64,000 nt of DNA from JBKEDC01 sp047972995 (GTDB taxonomy: Bacteria > Bacteroidota > Bacteroidia > Bacteroidales > Prolixibacteraceae), in contig JBKEBD010000008.1 in NCBI GenBank assembly GCA_047972995.1, positions 1 to 64,000 on the forward strand, given 5' to 3'. Position 1 is the stretch's first letter; the number at the start of each line of letters is the position of its first letter. A program made the position numbers and the translations under genes. This document shows, in pieces, positions 19,188 through 27,245 of this stretch. The notes beneath the pieces are model-generated. The model saw only the letters and a list, made by a program, of their open reading frames with translations. It was not told the origin of the DNA and searched no databases.

Positions 19188-19595
19188 CTAGTTGGAAGCC
19201 GAAGTGGCTAAGATAAGTTTATAGTCGTTGCGTCGAGCAATATTCATAATTTTCACCACTTCTTCAATAGCCACTGTTTTGTCGGCGTGCAATGAAATGA
19301 TGGCTTCGGGGTCGGAGATGAGCGTTTGCAGTTGAGGTTCAATTTGAGAGAAACTAATGGCGTGAGGCTCTCCACTGTCGGCATTGATATAATATTTTAA
19401 ATCATTCGTGATGGAAAGTGTAACCACAGGCTTCGATGCCGTTTGATTGTTGCTTTCGGGCAGCACGAGTTTGAGTGCATTGGGTGAAATGAGGGTAGAG
19501 GTCACCATGAAGAACACCAAGAGCAAAAACACAATGTCAGTCATCGACGACATACTGAAACTCGCATCTACCTTACTTCTTTTTTTTAGTGTCAT
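19188..19595 (-). CDS. exbD: ExbD/TolR family biopolymer transport protein
   Basis: 135 residues with a single N-terminal transmembrane helix (SMTDIVFLLLVFFMVTSTLI) carrying the conserved aspartate (MTD) needed for proton coupling, and a small periplasmic domain. Works with the ExbB homologue to energise TonB- or Tol-type outer membrane processes. It starts 4 nt after the exbB stop. Confidence 0.92.
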   Translation of the reverse strand: MTLKKRSKVDASFSMSSMTDIVFLLLVFFMVTSTLISPNALKLVLPESNNQTASKPVVTLSITNDLKYYINADSGEPHAISFSQIEPQLQTLISDPEAIISLHADKTVAIEEVVKIMNIARRNDYKLILATSASN

Positions 19596-19599
19596 GTGC

Positions 19600-20280
19600 T
19601 TATGCTTTAGGAGTTTTGTTGAGTAGATCGAGGAAATCTGAAGTGGCAGCTTCCATTTTAAAGACTACTTTTTCTACGCTAGACACCATAATGTTGTAAG
19701 CAAAATAGGCGATAATCCCTACGGTAAGACCAGCAGCAGTAGTTACCATAGCTTGGTAAATTCCTGAGGAAAGCAATGTAACATCGATGTTGCTACCCGC
19801 ACTCGCCATGTCATAGAATGCTTGAATCATACCCATCACAGTGCCAAGGAAACCAATCATAGGCGCACCACCAGCCACACTAGCTAATACGGGTAGGCCT
19901 TTTTCAAGTTTCGACACTTCAAGGTTACCCACCATTTCAATGGCAGCGTTTACCTCAGCCATGGGGCGATCAATGTGGGTGATTCCTTTTTCAAGCATTC
20001 GTGCAATGGGTGAATCTTCTTGCGACATGAGCGCAAGAGCCTCTTTTCGTTTACCTTGCTCTACGAAAGATTTTACTTCATCAAGCAAGCTGTAGTTAAT
20101 TTTACCTGCTTGCTTCACTGCTAAATATCTATCGATAAAGATAAATATGGCCACCATGGAAAGGACAAGGATGGGGAGCATAATCCAACCACCTTTAAAG
20201 GCGAGATCAAGCAAATTTAATGATGGATTTTCAGCAGATGTTGAGGCTTGGAGTAAAATAATGTTGAGCATGAATTTCAT
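19600..20280 (-). CDS. exbB: ExbB/TolQ/MotA family proton channel protein
   Basis: 226 residues with three transmembrane helices: about 30-50 (WIMLPILVLSMVAIFIFIDRYLA), and two after the cytoplasmic loop (GLPVLASVAGGAPMIGFLGTVMGMIQAF and ALVTTAAGLTVGIIAYFAYN-like). The GLLGTV-type signature appears as GFLGTVMGM. Forms the proton-conducting complex with ExbD. First gene of the exbB-exbD-M16-M16 unit; a -7 box lies 43 nt upstream and the 42-bp repeat array lies just beyond that. Confidence 0.92.
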   Translation of the reverse strand: MKFMLNIILLQASTSAENPSLNLLDLAFKGGWIMLPILVLSMVAIFIFIDRYLAVKQAGKINYSLLDEVKSFVEQGKRKEALALMSQEDSPIARMLEKGITHIDRPMAEVNAAIEMVGNLEVSKLEKGLPVLASVAGGAPMIGFLGTVMGMIQAFYDMASAGSNIDVTLLSSGIYQAMVTTAAGLTVGIIAYFAYNIMVSSVEKVVFKMEAATSDFLDLLNKTPKA

Positions 20281-20322
20281 TCTGTAAATTTAAAAATATC
20301 CTCAATGAGGGGGTTTAGTCTG

Positions 20323-20330
20323 CAAAAATA
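20323..20330 (-). promoter_or_regulatory. Putative -7 box of exbB
   Basis: TATTTTTG on the minus strand matches TAnnTTTG. The degenerate element end at 20335-20375 lies directly upstream, at the position of the -33 region. Confidence 0.45.
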
Positions 20331-20334
20331 GAAA

Positions 20335-20375
20335 AACCTAAGCTTTTGATAAACTTTCACTAAAGGAATTATTTC
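20335..20375. repeat. Degenerate end of the 52111-type inverted-repeat element
   Basis: These 41 bp match the left end of the element at 52111-52253 at 33 of 41 positions by eye (shared cores GATAA, CTTTCAC, AGGA and TTATTTC). No matching right end was found. Confidence 0.5.
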
Positions 20376-20426
20376 CACGATGATTAAAACTAGCATTTTT
20401 TTGCTGCTTAAGTTACCAGAATTGGC

Positions 20427-20735
20427 TATGGGCGAAAAAATCGCATTCAATATCATGAAATTTACGGCATGGGTGAAAAAAATGATAGAATAGCTAAATT
20501 ACCTAAGTCAAGTACAAAAAAACTTAGGTAGAACAGTCAAATTAGATGAGCTGTGGGCACTTTGGTAGAATTGTTAAACGAACGAAGTTGTGGATAAAAA
20601 ACTTCAGTATAATAACCAAACTAGCTAAGCTGTGGGCAAAAAACTTTAGAATAACAGTAATACGAACGAAGTTGTGGATAAAAAATGTGAGTATGACAAC
20701 CAAACTAGCTAAGCTGTGAACAAAAAACTTCAATT
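20427..20735. repeat. Array of eight ~42-bp units with DnaA-box-like sites and A-tracts
   Basis: Each unit carries a nonamer followed by an A-tract. Nonamers begin at 20427 (TATGGGCGA), 20468 (CATGGGTGA), 20510 (AAGTACAAA), 20552 (TGTGGGCAC), 20589 (TGTGGATAA), 20631 (TGTGGGCAA), 20673 (TGTGGATAA) and 20715 (TGTGAACAA). Spacing is 41, 42, 42, 37, 42, 42 and 42 bp. The sites at 20589 and 20673 are exact complements of the DnaA box TTATCCACA. The last four units alternate two types (ACGAACGAAGT and AAACTAGCTAAGC before the nonamer), giving an 84-bp higher-order period. Apart from these units, 20281-20863 contains only the exbB promoter region and a terminator; there is no credible gene. Confidence 0.8.
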
Positions 20736-20801
20736 GAATGTCTATGTTGCTTTGTAGCTAGTGTTTGTATGTTGTTTTAAATGTCAAGTAGGTTTTGGTG
20801 T

Positions 20802-20840
20802 AAAAAAAAAACGAGAACACCTTTCGGATATTCTCGTTTT
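20802..20840 (-). terminator. Terminator of the outer membrane protein gene
   Basis: Stem AAAACGAGAA/TTCTCGTTTT (20808-20817 with 20831-20840) followed by a T-run on the minus strand, 24 nt behind the stop at 20864. Confidence 0.75.
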
Positions 20841-20863
20841 TGTGTCGGTTGATTTGTTGTTTG

Positions 20864-22132
20864 CTAGTTGAATTTTCGAATTTGGAACCAGTTGTCATGC
20901 ATAGAGAAACCCACTCGAATTCTGAAGTAGTTTTCGCGAATAAGGTGAGAACGCTTTGTTCCGTAAGTACCGCCCTCTAAACTTAAATCGATTCTAGATT
21001 TTCCTTTGCGCAATGGGAAACCAAAACCTGCTGTTACAGCCATATCTTTTAGTTGGTTTCCACGAAGCACTAAGTAATCTTCGGCATATCTTGCTCCTAG
21101 TCGATAGTTCACTCGTTGAAAGAATGGAGATAAGAAGTTTTTCGATGGAGTGTATTCTAAACCAAAGTTTGCATGAGGATTATTAGCTAAATCAGCCCCT
21201 TCAATAGAATAATGATAATCATTCCAACGTTGTACACCCATATCAAGAGCATATGTTAGGTGACGATTGTCGCTAAAAGAAATACCAATAGCTATATCGA
21301 GCGGCATAGGGTATTGAGAAGACGCGCTAGTTTCTTCATCGTAAACAATACCGCTTGCACTGTATGATGCAGTCTCTTTGTGCGTAACTAATCCTTGTTT
21401 TGGAGTAACCACCGCACCTAAGCCAATCGTGTTGTTCTTGATGTTGAATTGATATTGTGCTCCAAGTTCAAAATAGAAGTTGTGGAAATAATCGGTAGTT
21501 AGATTATTTACGGCATAGGCATAGTTTCCGAGTAACGAAATATCGTGAACTTCGGTTTGCGAGCGTTTACCAAATAAGAAAGACCCTTTCACACCCACAG
21601 CAAAGTTTTTGAATGGCTCATAAGAAACAGCTAAATATGCTCGGCTAATGTCTCCATCTCCTGTGGTTGTTACGGGATAGCTGAAGTTTGTACCTTCAAT
21701 TTCTTCCGTAGAGTTGATTTCGTAGCCTGTAGAGCTGTAAGGATTCAGCCCCACACCGAAAGCAAATTTAGGGCTTATTCTGCAAGCTAAAGCAAAATAG
21801 CTGAAATTGGCATTAAATAGGGAAGAGGCATCGTTACTTTGTTTAAAAGTAGAAAATTTAGCATCTACACCACTATCGAAAATAACACCTAAAGAATCGA
21901 TAGCGTGATAAGAAGCAGGGTTAAGCATATTGATAAATTTGTTGCTACCAATGGCAATACCTGCATTACCCATTCCTGATGTGGCAATGTTTACTTGAGG
22001 TTTCAATTCCCCTAATCCATACATGGAATACGGGTTTCTAGTGTTGTTTTGTGCTTGCAAGTGGTTTGTTCCTGCCACAATAAGGCAAGCGAGCAACAAA
22101 AGTGAGTGTATATTAAAGAATAGCTTAGTCAT
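20864..22132 (-). CDS. Outer membrane beta-barrel protein, OmpP1/FadL-like
   Basis: 422 residues with a signal peptide (ending near HLQAQ, residue 27) followed by RNPYSMYGLGELKP, a start typical for a Bacteroidetes family of FadL-like barrels, and repeated amphipathic strands with a C-terminal aromatic strand. Probably a 14-strand outer membrane channel for hydrophobic molecules; the substrate is unknown. Its start overlaps the end of the DUF4270 gene by 8 nt, so the two are coupled. Confidence 0.8.
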   Translation of the reverse strand: MTKLFFNIHSLLLLACLIVAGTNHLQAQNNTRNPYSMYGLGELKPQVNIATSGMGNAGIAIGSNKFINMLNPASYHAIDSLGVIFDSGVDAKFSTFKQSNDASSLFNANFSYFALACRISPKFAFGVGLNPYSSTGYEINSTEEIEGTNFSYPVTTTGDGDISRAYLAVSYEPFKNFAVGVKGSFLFGKRSQTEVHDISLLGNYAYAVNNLTTDYFHNFYFELGAQYQFNIKNNTIGLGAVVTPKQGLVTHKETASYSASGIVYDEETSASSQYPMPLDIAIGISFSDNRHLTYALDMGVQRWNDYHYSIEGADLANNPHANFGLEYTPSKNFLSPFFQRVNYRLGARYAEDYLVLRGNQLKDMAVTAGFGFPLRKGKSRIDLSLEGGTYGTKRSHLIRENYFRIRVGFSMHDNWFQIRKFN

Positions 22133-23450
22133 TATTTTGAAGGAAATAAAGGTTCAGTTTAGTTTTCATTTTTCCTGATTTCTTAATGTTCGAAAGGAAA
22201 ACCACATCGGCACTGCTGTACATATCTGCAGCATCTAAAGCTATCACAAGCCCGTTGTCAGTGTCGTAGTCGTTGTCGGCCATTTGAGAAGCCATATAAG
22301 AGGTGATGTTTACGGCATAATAATACTCTCCTTCGAGCTTGTCTTTGCTTAAAGAGGCAGTAACGTATTCATTGCTACTTGTTGTAAGCATCGTGCTAGG
22401 CAAAAACTCATTACGTTTATTGGTGTAGTACAAATAAAGTGTTTCTGGAAGCTCATCAGGATTGCAAATATCCATATCTGGAACTAAAAATAAATCTGTT
22501 CTCACAAGAGAAGTGTTGTTCAGACCATTGATTTGTTCAATAGAAGGGAAGTCAACCTTTACCATCAAACCAGAAGAACCCTGAATGACAGCCAAGCCAT
22601 CGACTTTAGAAGATGGTATTTCTTCCTTTTGCGACACTAAATCGGCAAACAATGTACCAGTGCGATCATAGTCAACACCGCTGTAGTTCATTTTGGTTGT
22701 CACTTTGTCTAATTCATATTCAATATCTTCCTCTTCAAGACTCCCTTGTTTGTGGGTGTAGAAGCGCAATTGTATATCATCATCGTTAGAGTTGCTTAGC
22801 CCCAAAATAATAGGTTTACCAGCAGTTTGCTTAATAACAAACCCTTTCTGATATTTTAGGAAACTTGTAGAAGAGTTTTCATTATCTTCATCGCTTTGAA
22901 TCCAATCAAACACAGCTTGACCGAAATCGTCGTTTAATTTAAATTCGATACTGTCTTTATGAGGATAGGGGGTAAAACGATAAGTACCAACGATGTTTGC
23001 TTCGTCATAAGGATATCTTGTTGTATTATAGTTATAATCTGTAGAGACATTAGGTTCGTCGTAAATATCAAGTTCTTTAGAAAGTTGATAAATAGAAAAC
23101 TCTACAGTTTCAAGAGTGTCACCCAAAGAATAATCAGAGTAACGCAATTTTACGGTAAGGGAGTCAAAGGTAGCATCCTCGCTAACTGTTTTGTATTGCA
23201 CTTTAAAATAGTGTTCAATATCCATTGTTCCCAAAGAGGGGTGTTCATATTTACCCATAACCACTTCATCGAGTGATGAGGCTAATAGAGAATCAATTTG
23301 AACAGTAGATAAACGTACAGAGAAGGTGTCGGTTAGAAACACCTTAGAATGAGAGTTGATCAAGTCTTCTCCCATATCAAAGTCGCTTCCGTCAATATTA
23401 CAAGAAGCAAACATAAGTAGCACAAAGGCTAAAAACCAATTGTTATTCAT
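22125..23450 (-). CDS. DUF4270 family lipoprotein
   Basis: 441 residues with a lipoprotein signal peptide (FVLLMFASC, lipid-bearing Cys at residue 17). The body matches the DUF4270 pattern: an early DTFSVRLSTVQIDSL segment, a GKYEHPSLGTM segment and a C-terminal LYFLQNN. Members are surface or periplasmic lipoproteins of Bacteroidetes with unknown function. Expressed with the FadL-like protein from the divergent region shared with the kelch gene. Confidence 0.85.
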   Translation of the reverse strand: MNNNWFLAFVLLMFASCNIDGSDFDMGEDLINSHSKVFLTDTFSVRLSTVQIDSLLASSLDEVVMGKYEHPSLGTMDIEHYFKVQYKTVSEDATFDSLTVKLRYSDYSLGDTLETVEFSIYQLSKELDIYDEPNVSTDYNYNTTRYPYDEANIVGTYRFTPYPHKDSIEFKLNDDFGQAVFDWIQSDEDNENSSTSFLKYQKGFVIKQTAGKPIILGLSNSNDDDIQLRFYTHKQGSLEEEDIEYELDKVTTKMNYSGVDYDRTGTLFADLVSQKEEIPSSKVDGLAVIQGSSGLMVKVDFPSIEQINGLNNTSLVRTDLFLVPDMDICNPDELPETLYLYYTNKRNEFLPSTMLTTSSNEYVTASLSKDKLEGEYYYAVNITSYMASQMADNDYDTDNGLVIALDAADMYSSADVVFLSNIKKSGKMKTKLNLYFLQNND

Positions 23451-23488
23451 TAAAGATATATCTAAAAAGTCTAATTATTATAATTTGT

Positions 23489-23636
23489 ATTAGCTCGCAA
23501 ACTTACAGAAAGAAAGACTAGAATGCAAACATTATTATTAAATCAAGTAAATAGAAAGTTAAAATAACCAAAAAGTCATTTTTGGTTATAATAATTTTGC
23601 AAAGACCGCTTGAAAAGTTTAAGTTTGCGAGCTAAT
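23489..23636. promoter_or_regulatory. Divergent promoter region with a 17-bp inverted repeat at both ends
   Basis: ATTAGCTCGCAAACTTA at 23489-23505 and its perfect complement at 23620-23636 place the same 17-nt sequence in the 5' leaders of the DUF4270 and kelch genes. Between them lie an 11-bp dyad with a GTCA loop (23564-23589) and a TAATTTTG -7 box for the plus-strand gene (23592-23599). Confidence 0.65.
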
Positions 23637-23664
23637 AGAGTAAATAATATACATAAATAACAAG

Positions 23665-24789
23665 ATGAATTTGAAAAACTTTTTTTCTACGAAGCCTTCA
23701 AGGCTTCGCTATTGTGCAATAGCACTTGTAGCTATTGCCTTATCTACGTCTTTTGTGTCATGTAGCGATGATGACGAAGACTTGTTGGGTAACTGGGTTG
23801 CTTTGTCTGATATGAATGGTCCTAAAAGAACATTAGCAACAGGTACTACAGTTAAAATTGATGGACAGGAATACGGTTTCGTAGGCTTAGGAAGAGATGG
23901 TGAAAATGACCTTTTGTCGGATTTCTGGAGATTTGACCCTGCAGCAGATACTTATGGTTCATGGGCTAAAGTAGCAGATTTCCCTGGTATCGCGCGTACT
24001 CATGCAGTATCTTTTTCTCTTAATGGTTACCTATATGTTGGTACAGGATACACTGATATTGCTGGAGAATCAGCAGATAAAGTTCTTTATTTGAATGACT
24101 TCTTTAAGTATGATCCAGCTACAGATGCATGGACGGAAATAGATCCAATGCCAACTGAAGGTGTAATTTCAGGCGACGGATTAAGAGCTTGTACCGCTTT
24201 TGTATTGGGTAATAAAGCCTATGTGGGCTTTGGTTATGATGGTATAAATGAATACAAAGACTTGTATGTGTTTGATGGTGCAACCGAAACTTGGGAAGCT
24301 AATACTTTAACTACTTTCCCGGGTAAAAAATTAACAGGTGCAGCTTCATTTGTAATTGGAAATAAAGCTTATGTTGGGGCAGGAAGCACCAATGGTTCTC
24401 ACTCTTCAGCTAGCGGTTTTTATTCTTTCGATGGTACTTCATGGACAAGACTTCATGTATTAACAACCGATGATAATGACGATTATAGCAAAGATGATGA
24501 CTACGGCTCAAATATCATCCGCAGCTATACAGCTACATTTGTGATGAATGGCTATGGCTATTTTGCGACAGGAGGACAAGGAACTTCAGGAGATACTGTT
24601 TGGGAATATCGTCCAGAAAATGATGAATGGTTTGAAAAAACAAACTTCGAGGGTACTAGTCGCTATCGTGCAGTAGGTTTAACTATCAATGGTAAAGGTT
24701 ACGTAGCCACAGGAGGAAATAGTGGTTCTGTGTTCGATGATATTTGGAGATTTGAACCAAATGCTGATCAATCAGACAGCGATAACTAG
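23665..24789 (+). CDS. Kelch-repeat lipoprotein
   Basis: 374 residues with a lipoprotein signal peptide ending at SFVSC (Cys 33) followed by an acidic DDDED surface-export-like stretch. The rest is about six kelch repeats, each with a GYLYVGTGY/KAYVGFGYDG core and a trailing FDPAADTYGSWAKV-like aromatic element, forming a beta-propeller. Related proteins are surface lipoproteins of Bacteroidetes, sometimes with sialate-related roles, but nothing here shows an enzyme site. The acidic residues right after the lipidated cysteine fit the lipoprotein export signal known in this phylum. Confidence 0.88.
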   Translation: MNLKNFFSTKPSRLRYCAIALVAIALSTSFVSCSDDDEDLLGNWVALSDMNGPKRTLATGTTVKIDGQEYGFVGLGRDGENDLLSDFWRFDPAADTYGSWAKVADFPGIARTHAVSFSLNGYLYVGTGYTDIAGESADKVLYLNDFFKYDPATDAWTEIDPMPTEGVISGDGLRACTAFVLGNKAYVGFGYDGINEYKDLYVFDGATETWEANTLTTFPGKKLTGAASFVIGNKAYVGAGSTNGSHSSASGFYSFDGTSWTRLHVLTTDDNDDYSKDDDYGSNIIRSYTATFVMNGYGYFATGGQGTSGDTVWEYRPENDEWFEKTNFEGTSRYRAVGLTINGKGYVATGGNSGSVFDDIWRFEPNADQSDSDN

Positions 24790-24810
24790 AATTTATCAAG
24801 AAAATAATAG

Positions 24811-24849
24811 AAAAGCTTTTGAGGGTAACTTCAAAAGCTTTTTTTATTT
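24811..24849 (+). terminator. Terminator of the kelch gene
   Basis: 12-bp stem AAAAGCTTTTGA with complement (24811-24822 and 24831-24842) followed by a T-run. Confidence 0.8.
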
Positions 24850-24887
24850 TAATTGCACGAAAAGGACATTCTTTTAACTAAAATGTT

Positions 24888-24895
24888 TAGTTTTG
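24888..24895 (+). promoter_or_regulatory. Putative -7 box
   Basis: TAGTTTTG matches TAnnTTTG, 24 nt before the start at 24920. Confidence 0.5.
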
Positions 24896-24919
24896 GGCTT
24901 ATAACACAAAAAGAGAAAA

Positions 24920-25459
24920 ATGAAGAAAAAGATTGTATTATTAGTTTGCTTGCTTATGGTAGGTATTGGTTCATATGCTGTTCTTCCAGTAAATATCGGT
25001 ATTAAGGCTGGATATGTAACTTCAGAGCTTAAAGCATCAAGTTTTGATAATTCTGCAACAAACCAACTTATGGTAGGAGCTTGGGGGCGTTTGAATCTAG
25101 GTAAGAAATGGCACGTACAACCAGAATTGTATTATTCAAAAAAAGGAAATGAGAAATTCAAATTTAACTCATACAATGTGCCTGTGCTATTGGGTTATCG
25201 AGTAATTGCCAAAGGACCGGTGAAACTGCGAGTAAATGCAGGACCTGTTTTCACATTTGTAGGAAAAGTGAGCGATGCAATGGAGTCGGCAGACATCTAT
25301 AAAGATAGCTACACCGCTTTGCAGTTTGGGGCAGGCGTTGATTTTCTTATGCTAAGCTTAGATTTAGCTATGGAGCGTGGAGGAAATATCTCTGATATGT
25401 CGAATTTAGATGCTAATCCTGCCGTGTTTATGGTAACATTGGGTTGGAAAATTTTCTAA
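24920..25459 (+). CDS. Small outer membrane beta-barrel protein (PorT/OMP_b-brl-like)
   Basis: 179 residues with a signal peptide (MKKKIVLLVCLLMVGIGSYA) and an eight-strand barrel pattern: NIGIKAGYVTSELKA, KWHVQPELYYSKKG, NVPVLLGYRV, LRVNAGPVFTF, ALQFGAGVDF and a final VFMVTLGWKIF ending in phenylalanine as expected for barrel insertion. The function is unknown. It has its own promoter and terminator. Confidence 0.8.
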   Translation: MKKKIVLLVCLLMVGIGSYAVLPVNIGIKAGYVTSELKASSFDNSATNQLMVGAWGRLNLGKKWHVQPELYYSKKGNEKFKFNSYNVPVLLGYRVIAKGPVKLRVNAGPVFTFVGKVSDAMESADIYKDSYTALQFGAGVDFLMLSLDLAMERGGNISDMSNLDANPAVFMVTLGWKIF

Positions 25460-25481
25460 AATTTCCTTATCATTGAGATAG

Positions 25482-25518
25482 AATAAGCTCAAACAGTTTT
25501 GTTTGAGCTTATTTTTTG
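25482..25518 (+). terminator. Terminator
   Basis: 13-bp perfect stem AATAAGCTCAAAC with complement (25482-25494 and 25501-25513) followed by T-run. Confidence 0.85.
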
Positions 25519-25549
25519 TTCTAATTTGGGTATATAAATATTTATTTCC

Positions 25550-26500
25550 ATGTTTTTTAAAGTCATATTAATCGTAGCGATTATCACGCAATTTGTGGCT
25601 GCAGGTATTGCCATTAGTTTAATTCGGAAGACAAAATATAATGCTTCATGGATACTGCTCACTGCTGGCTTTTTTCTGCAAGCAATTCGTTTGGTAGGAG
25701 AGTATCTGCCTATTGCAGGCATAAGAAAAACTGACCAGACCGAGGTTGTCATGGCGTGGTCGGCCATCTTAATGGCATTTCTTTTTGTAATGGGGGTGTT
25801 TTACATTCAGAAGATTTTTAAGTATATGCATAAAATGGAAGCGCAACGTCGCCACAATGAAAAGTTATTGCTTAATGCCACAATTCAAGCCGAAGAAAAG
25901 GAGCGGAAACGTTTTGCTAAAGAAGTTCACGATGGGCTAGGACCACTACTTTCTACAATTAAGATGTCGGTTTCAGCATTAAGCTATTTAGACATTGATG
26001 AAAAATCACGCCACATTGTGGAAAATACAAACGATGTAATTGATGAAGCGATAAAGTCAATCAAGGAAATATCAAATAACTTGAGCCCTCATGTGTTAGA
26101 AAATTTTGGTTTGGTGCGTGCAGTTCAAAATTTTGTCAATAAACTTAATGCGCTACAGATGATTAATATTACCTTTAGGAGCAATTTGGGGAATAGGCGA
26201 TTTGAACGAAGTGTTGAGGTAGTATTGTATCGAGTAATATGTGAATTGATTAACAATACAATAAAGCACGCCAAAGCTAAAAACATTGAGATAGACCTAA
26301 GTATTGAAGCGGGGAAAACTCTTGTTATTGTTTACAATGATGATGGAATTGGCATGGATGCACAGGAATTAGAAAAGCAATATCAAGGAGGTATGGGAAT
26401 TTCTAATATCTTTTCGCGTATTACCTCGCTGAAAGGAACTGTAGATTTAAAAAGTAAACCCACAAAGGGACTTAATGTAAATATTAAGGTAGAAGTGTAA
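25550..26500 (+). CDS. Sensor histidine kinase, NarX/LiaS type (HisKA_3)
   Basis: 316 residues. Three N-terminal transmembrane segments (about 3-25, 34-53, 67-88) with very short loops, so sensing is probably in or at the membrane. A coiled linker leads to the dimerisation domain with EVHDGLGPLLS, phosphoacceptor His127, and a HATPase_c domain with ELINNTIKHAKA, DDGIGMD and GGMGISNIFSRI. The response regulator gene starts 1 nt after its stop, so they are a pair. The input signal is not evident. Confidence 0.92.
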   Translation: MFFKVILIVAIITQFVAAGIAISLIRKTKYNASWILLTAGFFLQAIRLVGEYLPIAGIRKTDQTEVVMAWSAILMAFLFVMGVFYIQKIFKYMHKMEAQRRHNEKLLLNATIQAEEKERKRFAKEVHDGLGPLLSTIKMSVSALSYLDIDEKSRHIVENTNDVIDEAIKSIKEISNNLSPHVLENFGLVRAVQNFVNKLNALQMINITFRSNLGNRRFERSVEVVLYRVICELINNTIKHAKAKNIEIDLSIEAGKTLVIVYNDDGIGMDAQELEKQYQGGMGISNIFSRITSLKGTVDLKSKPTKGLNVNIKVEV

Positions 26501-26501
26501 A

Positions 26502-27155
26502 ATGGAAAAACGGAAACGAAAGGTTATTTTGGTAGACGACCATACTTTATTTAGAAATGGTTTGCGCATACTTTTAGATGCTTCGGGAGAGTACGAGGTG
26601 ATTGCAGAAGCTTCTAATGGTCAGGAATTTTTAAACTTATTGACTAAAGAATTGCCCGATGTGGTGCTGCTTGATATTGAAATGCCCGTTATGGATGGTA
26701 TTGCTGCAGCAACAAAGGCAATAGAAAAATATCCAGAGCTTAAAATCATAACCCTGAGTATGTATGGAGAAGAATACTATTACTACGGCATGGTTGATGC
26801 TGGGGTAAATGGTTTCTTACTAAAGAATTCAGACATTACAGAAGTAATACAAGCTATCGATGCAGTTTGCTCGGGTTCTAACTATTTTTCATCGGAATTG
26901 CTAGATAATTTGGTAATGAACCTGCGAACTAAGCCCACCCATCATGTGGAAGATCAGGATTTATTGTCTTCACGAGAAATTGAAATCTTAATTCTTATCT
27001 GTAAAGGGCTTTCTAATCAGGAAATTGCCGATGAATTATTTATCTCTAAGCGAACGGTAGATAAACATCGAGCAAATATTTTGGATAAGAGTATGTGCAA
27101 GAACACAGCTCAACTTGTGGTATTTGCCATTAAGAACAAGTTGGTAGAGGTGTAG
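26502..27155 (+). CDS. Response regulator, NarL/LuxR type
   Basis: 217 residues: receiver domain (about 1-125) with acidic DD at 12-13, phosphoacceptor Asp58 in VVLLDIEMP and conserved K near 109; LuxR-type helix-turn-helix at about 150-210 (LSSREIEILILICKGLSNQEIADELFISKRTV). Partner of the kinase immediately upstream. Targets are not shown by the sequence. Confidence 0.94.
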   Translation: MEKRKRKVILVDDHTLFRNGLRILLDASGEYEVIAEASNGQEFLNLLTKELPDVVLLDIEMPVMDGIAAATKAIEKYPELKIITLSMYGEEYYYYGMVDAGVNGFLLKNSDITEVIQAIDAVCSGSNYFSSELLDNLVMNLRTKPTHHVEDQDLLSSREIEILILICKGLSNQEIADELFISKRTVDKHRANILDKSMCKNTAQLVVFAIKNKLVEV

Positions 27156-27179
27156 GAATAGTATACAACAAACGCAAAA

Positions 27180-27227
27180 CACCCGAGTAATTGAGCTTTT
27201 AAAGACTTGTTACTCGGGTGCTTTTTT
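27180..27227 (+). terminator. Terminator of the two-component pair
   Basis: 11-bp stem CACCCGAGTAA/TTACTCGGGTG (27180-27190 with 27210-27220) followed by CTTTTTT. Located between convergent genes. Confidence 0.8.
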
Positions 27228-27245
27228 AATGTATTGCTGTTTTAG

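Noticed and set aside
20542..20733. Open frame of 63 codons across the 42-bp array
   Set aside because: It stays open only because 42 is divisible by three; the product is a repeat of FFVHSLASL-like text and there is no start signal or conservation argument.
20427..20735. CRISPR array
   Set aside because: The units are contiguous tandem repeats with no unique spacers, and no cas gene is in the window.
20335..20863. Chromosomal replication origin
   Set aside because: Gene orientation does not switch here; minus-strand genes dominate on both sides, and no dnaA or other origin-linked gene is close. Kept only as a possible DnaA-binding locus.
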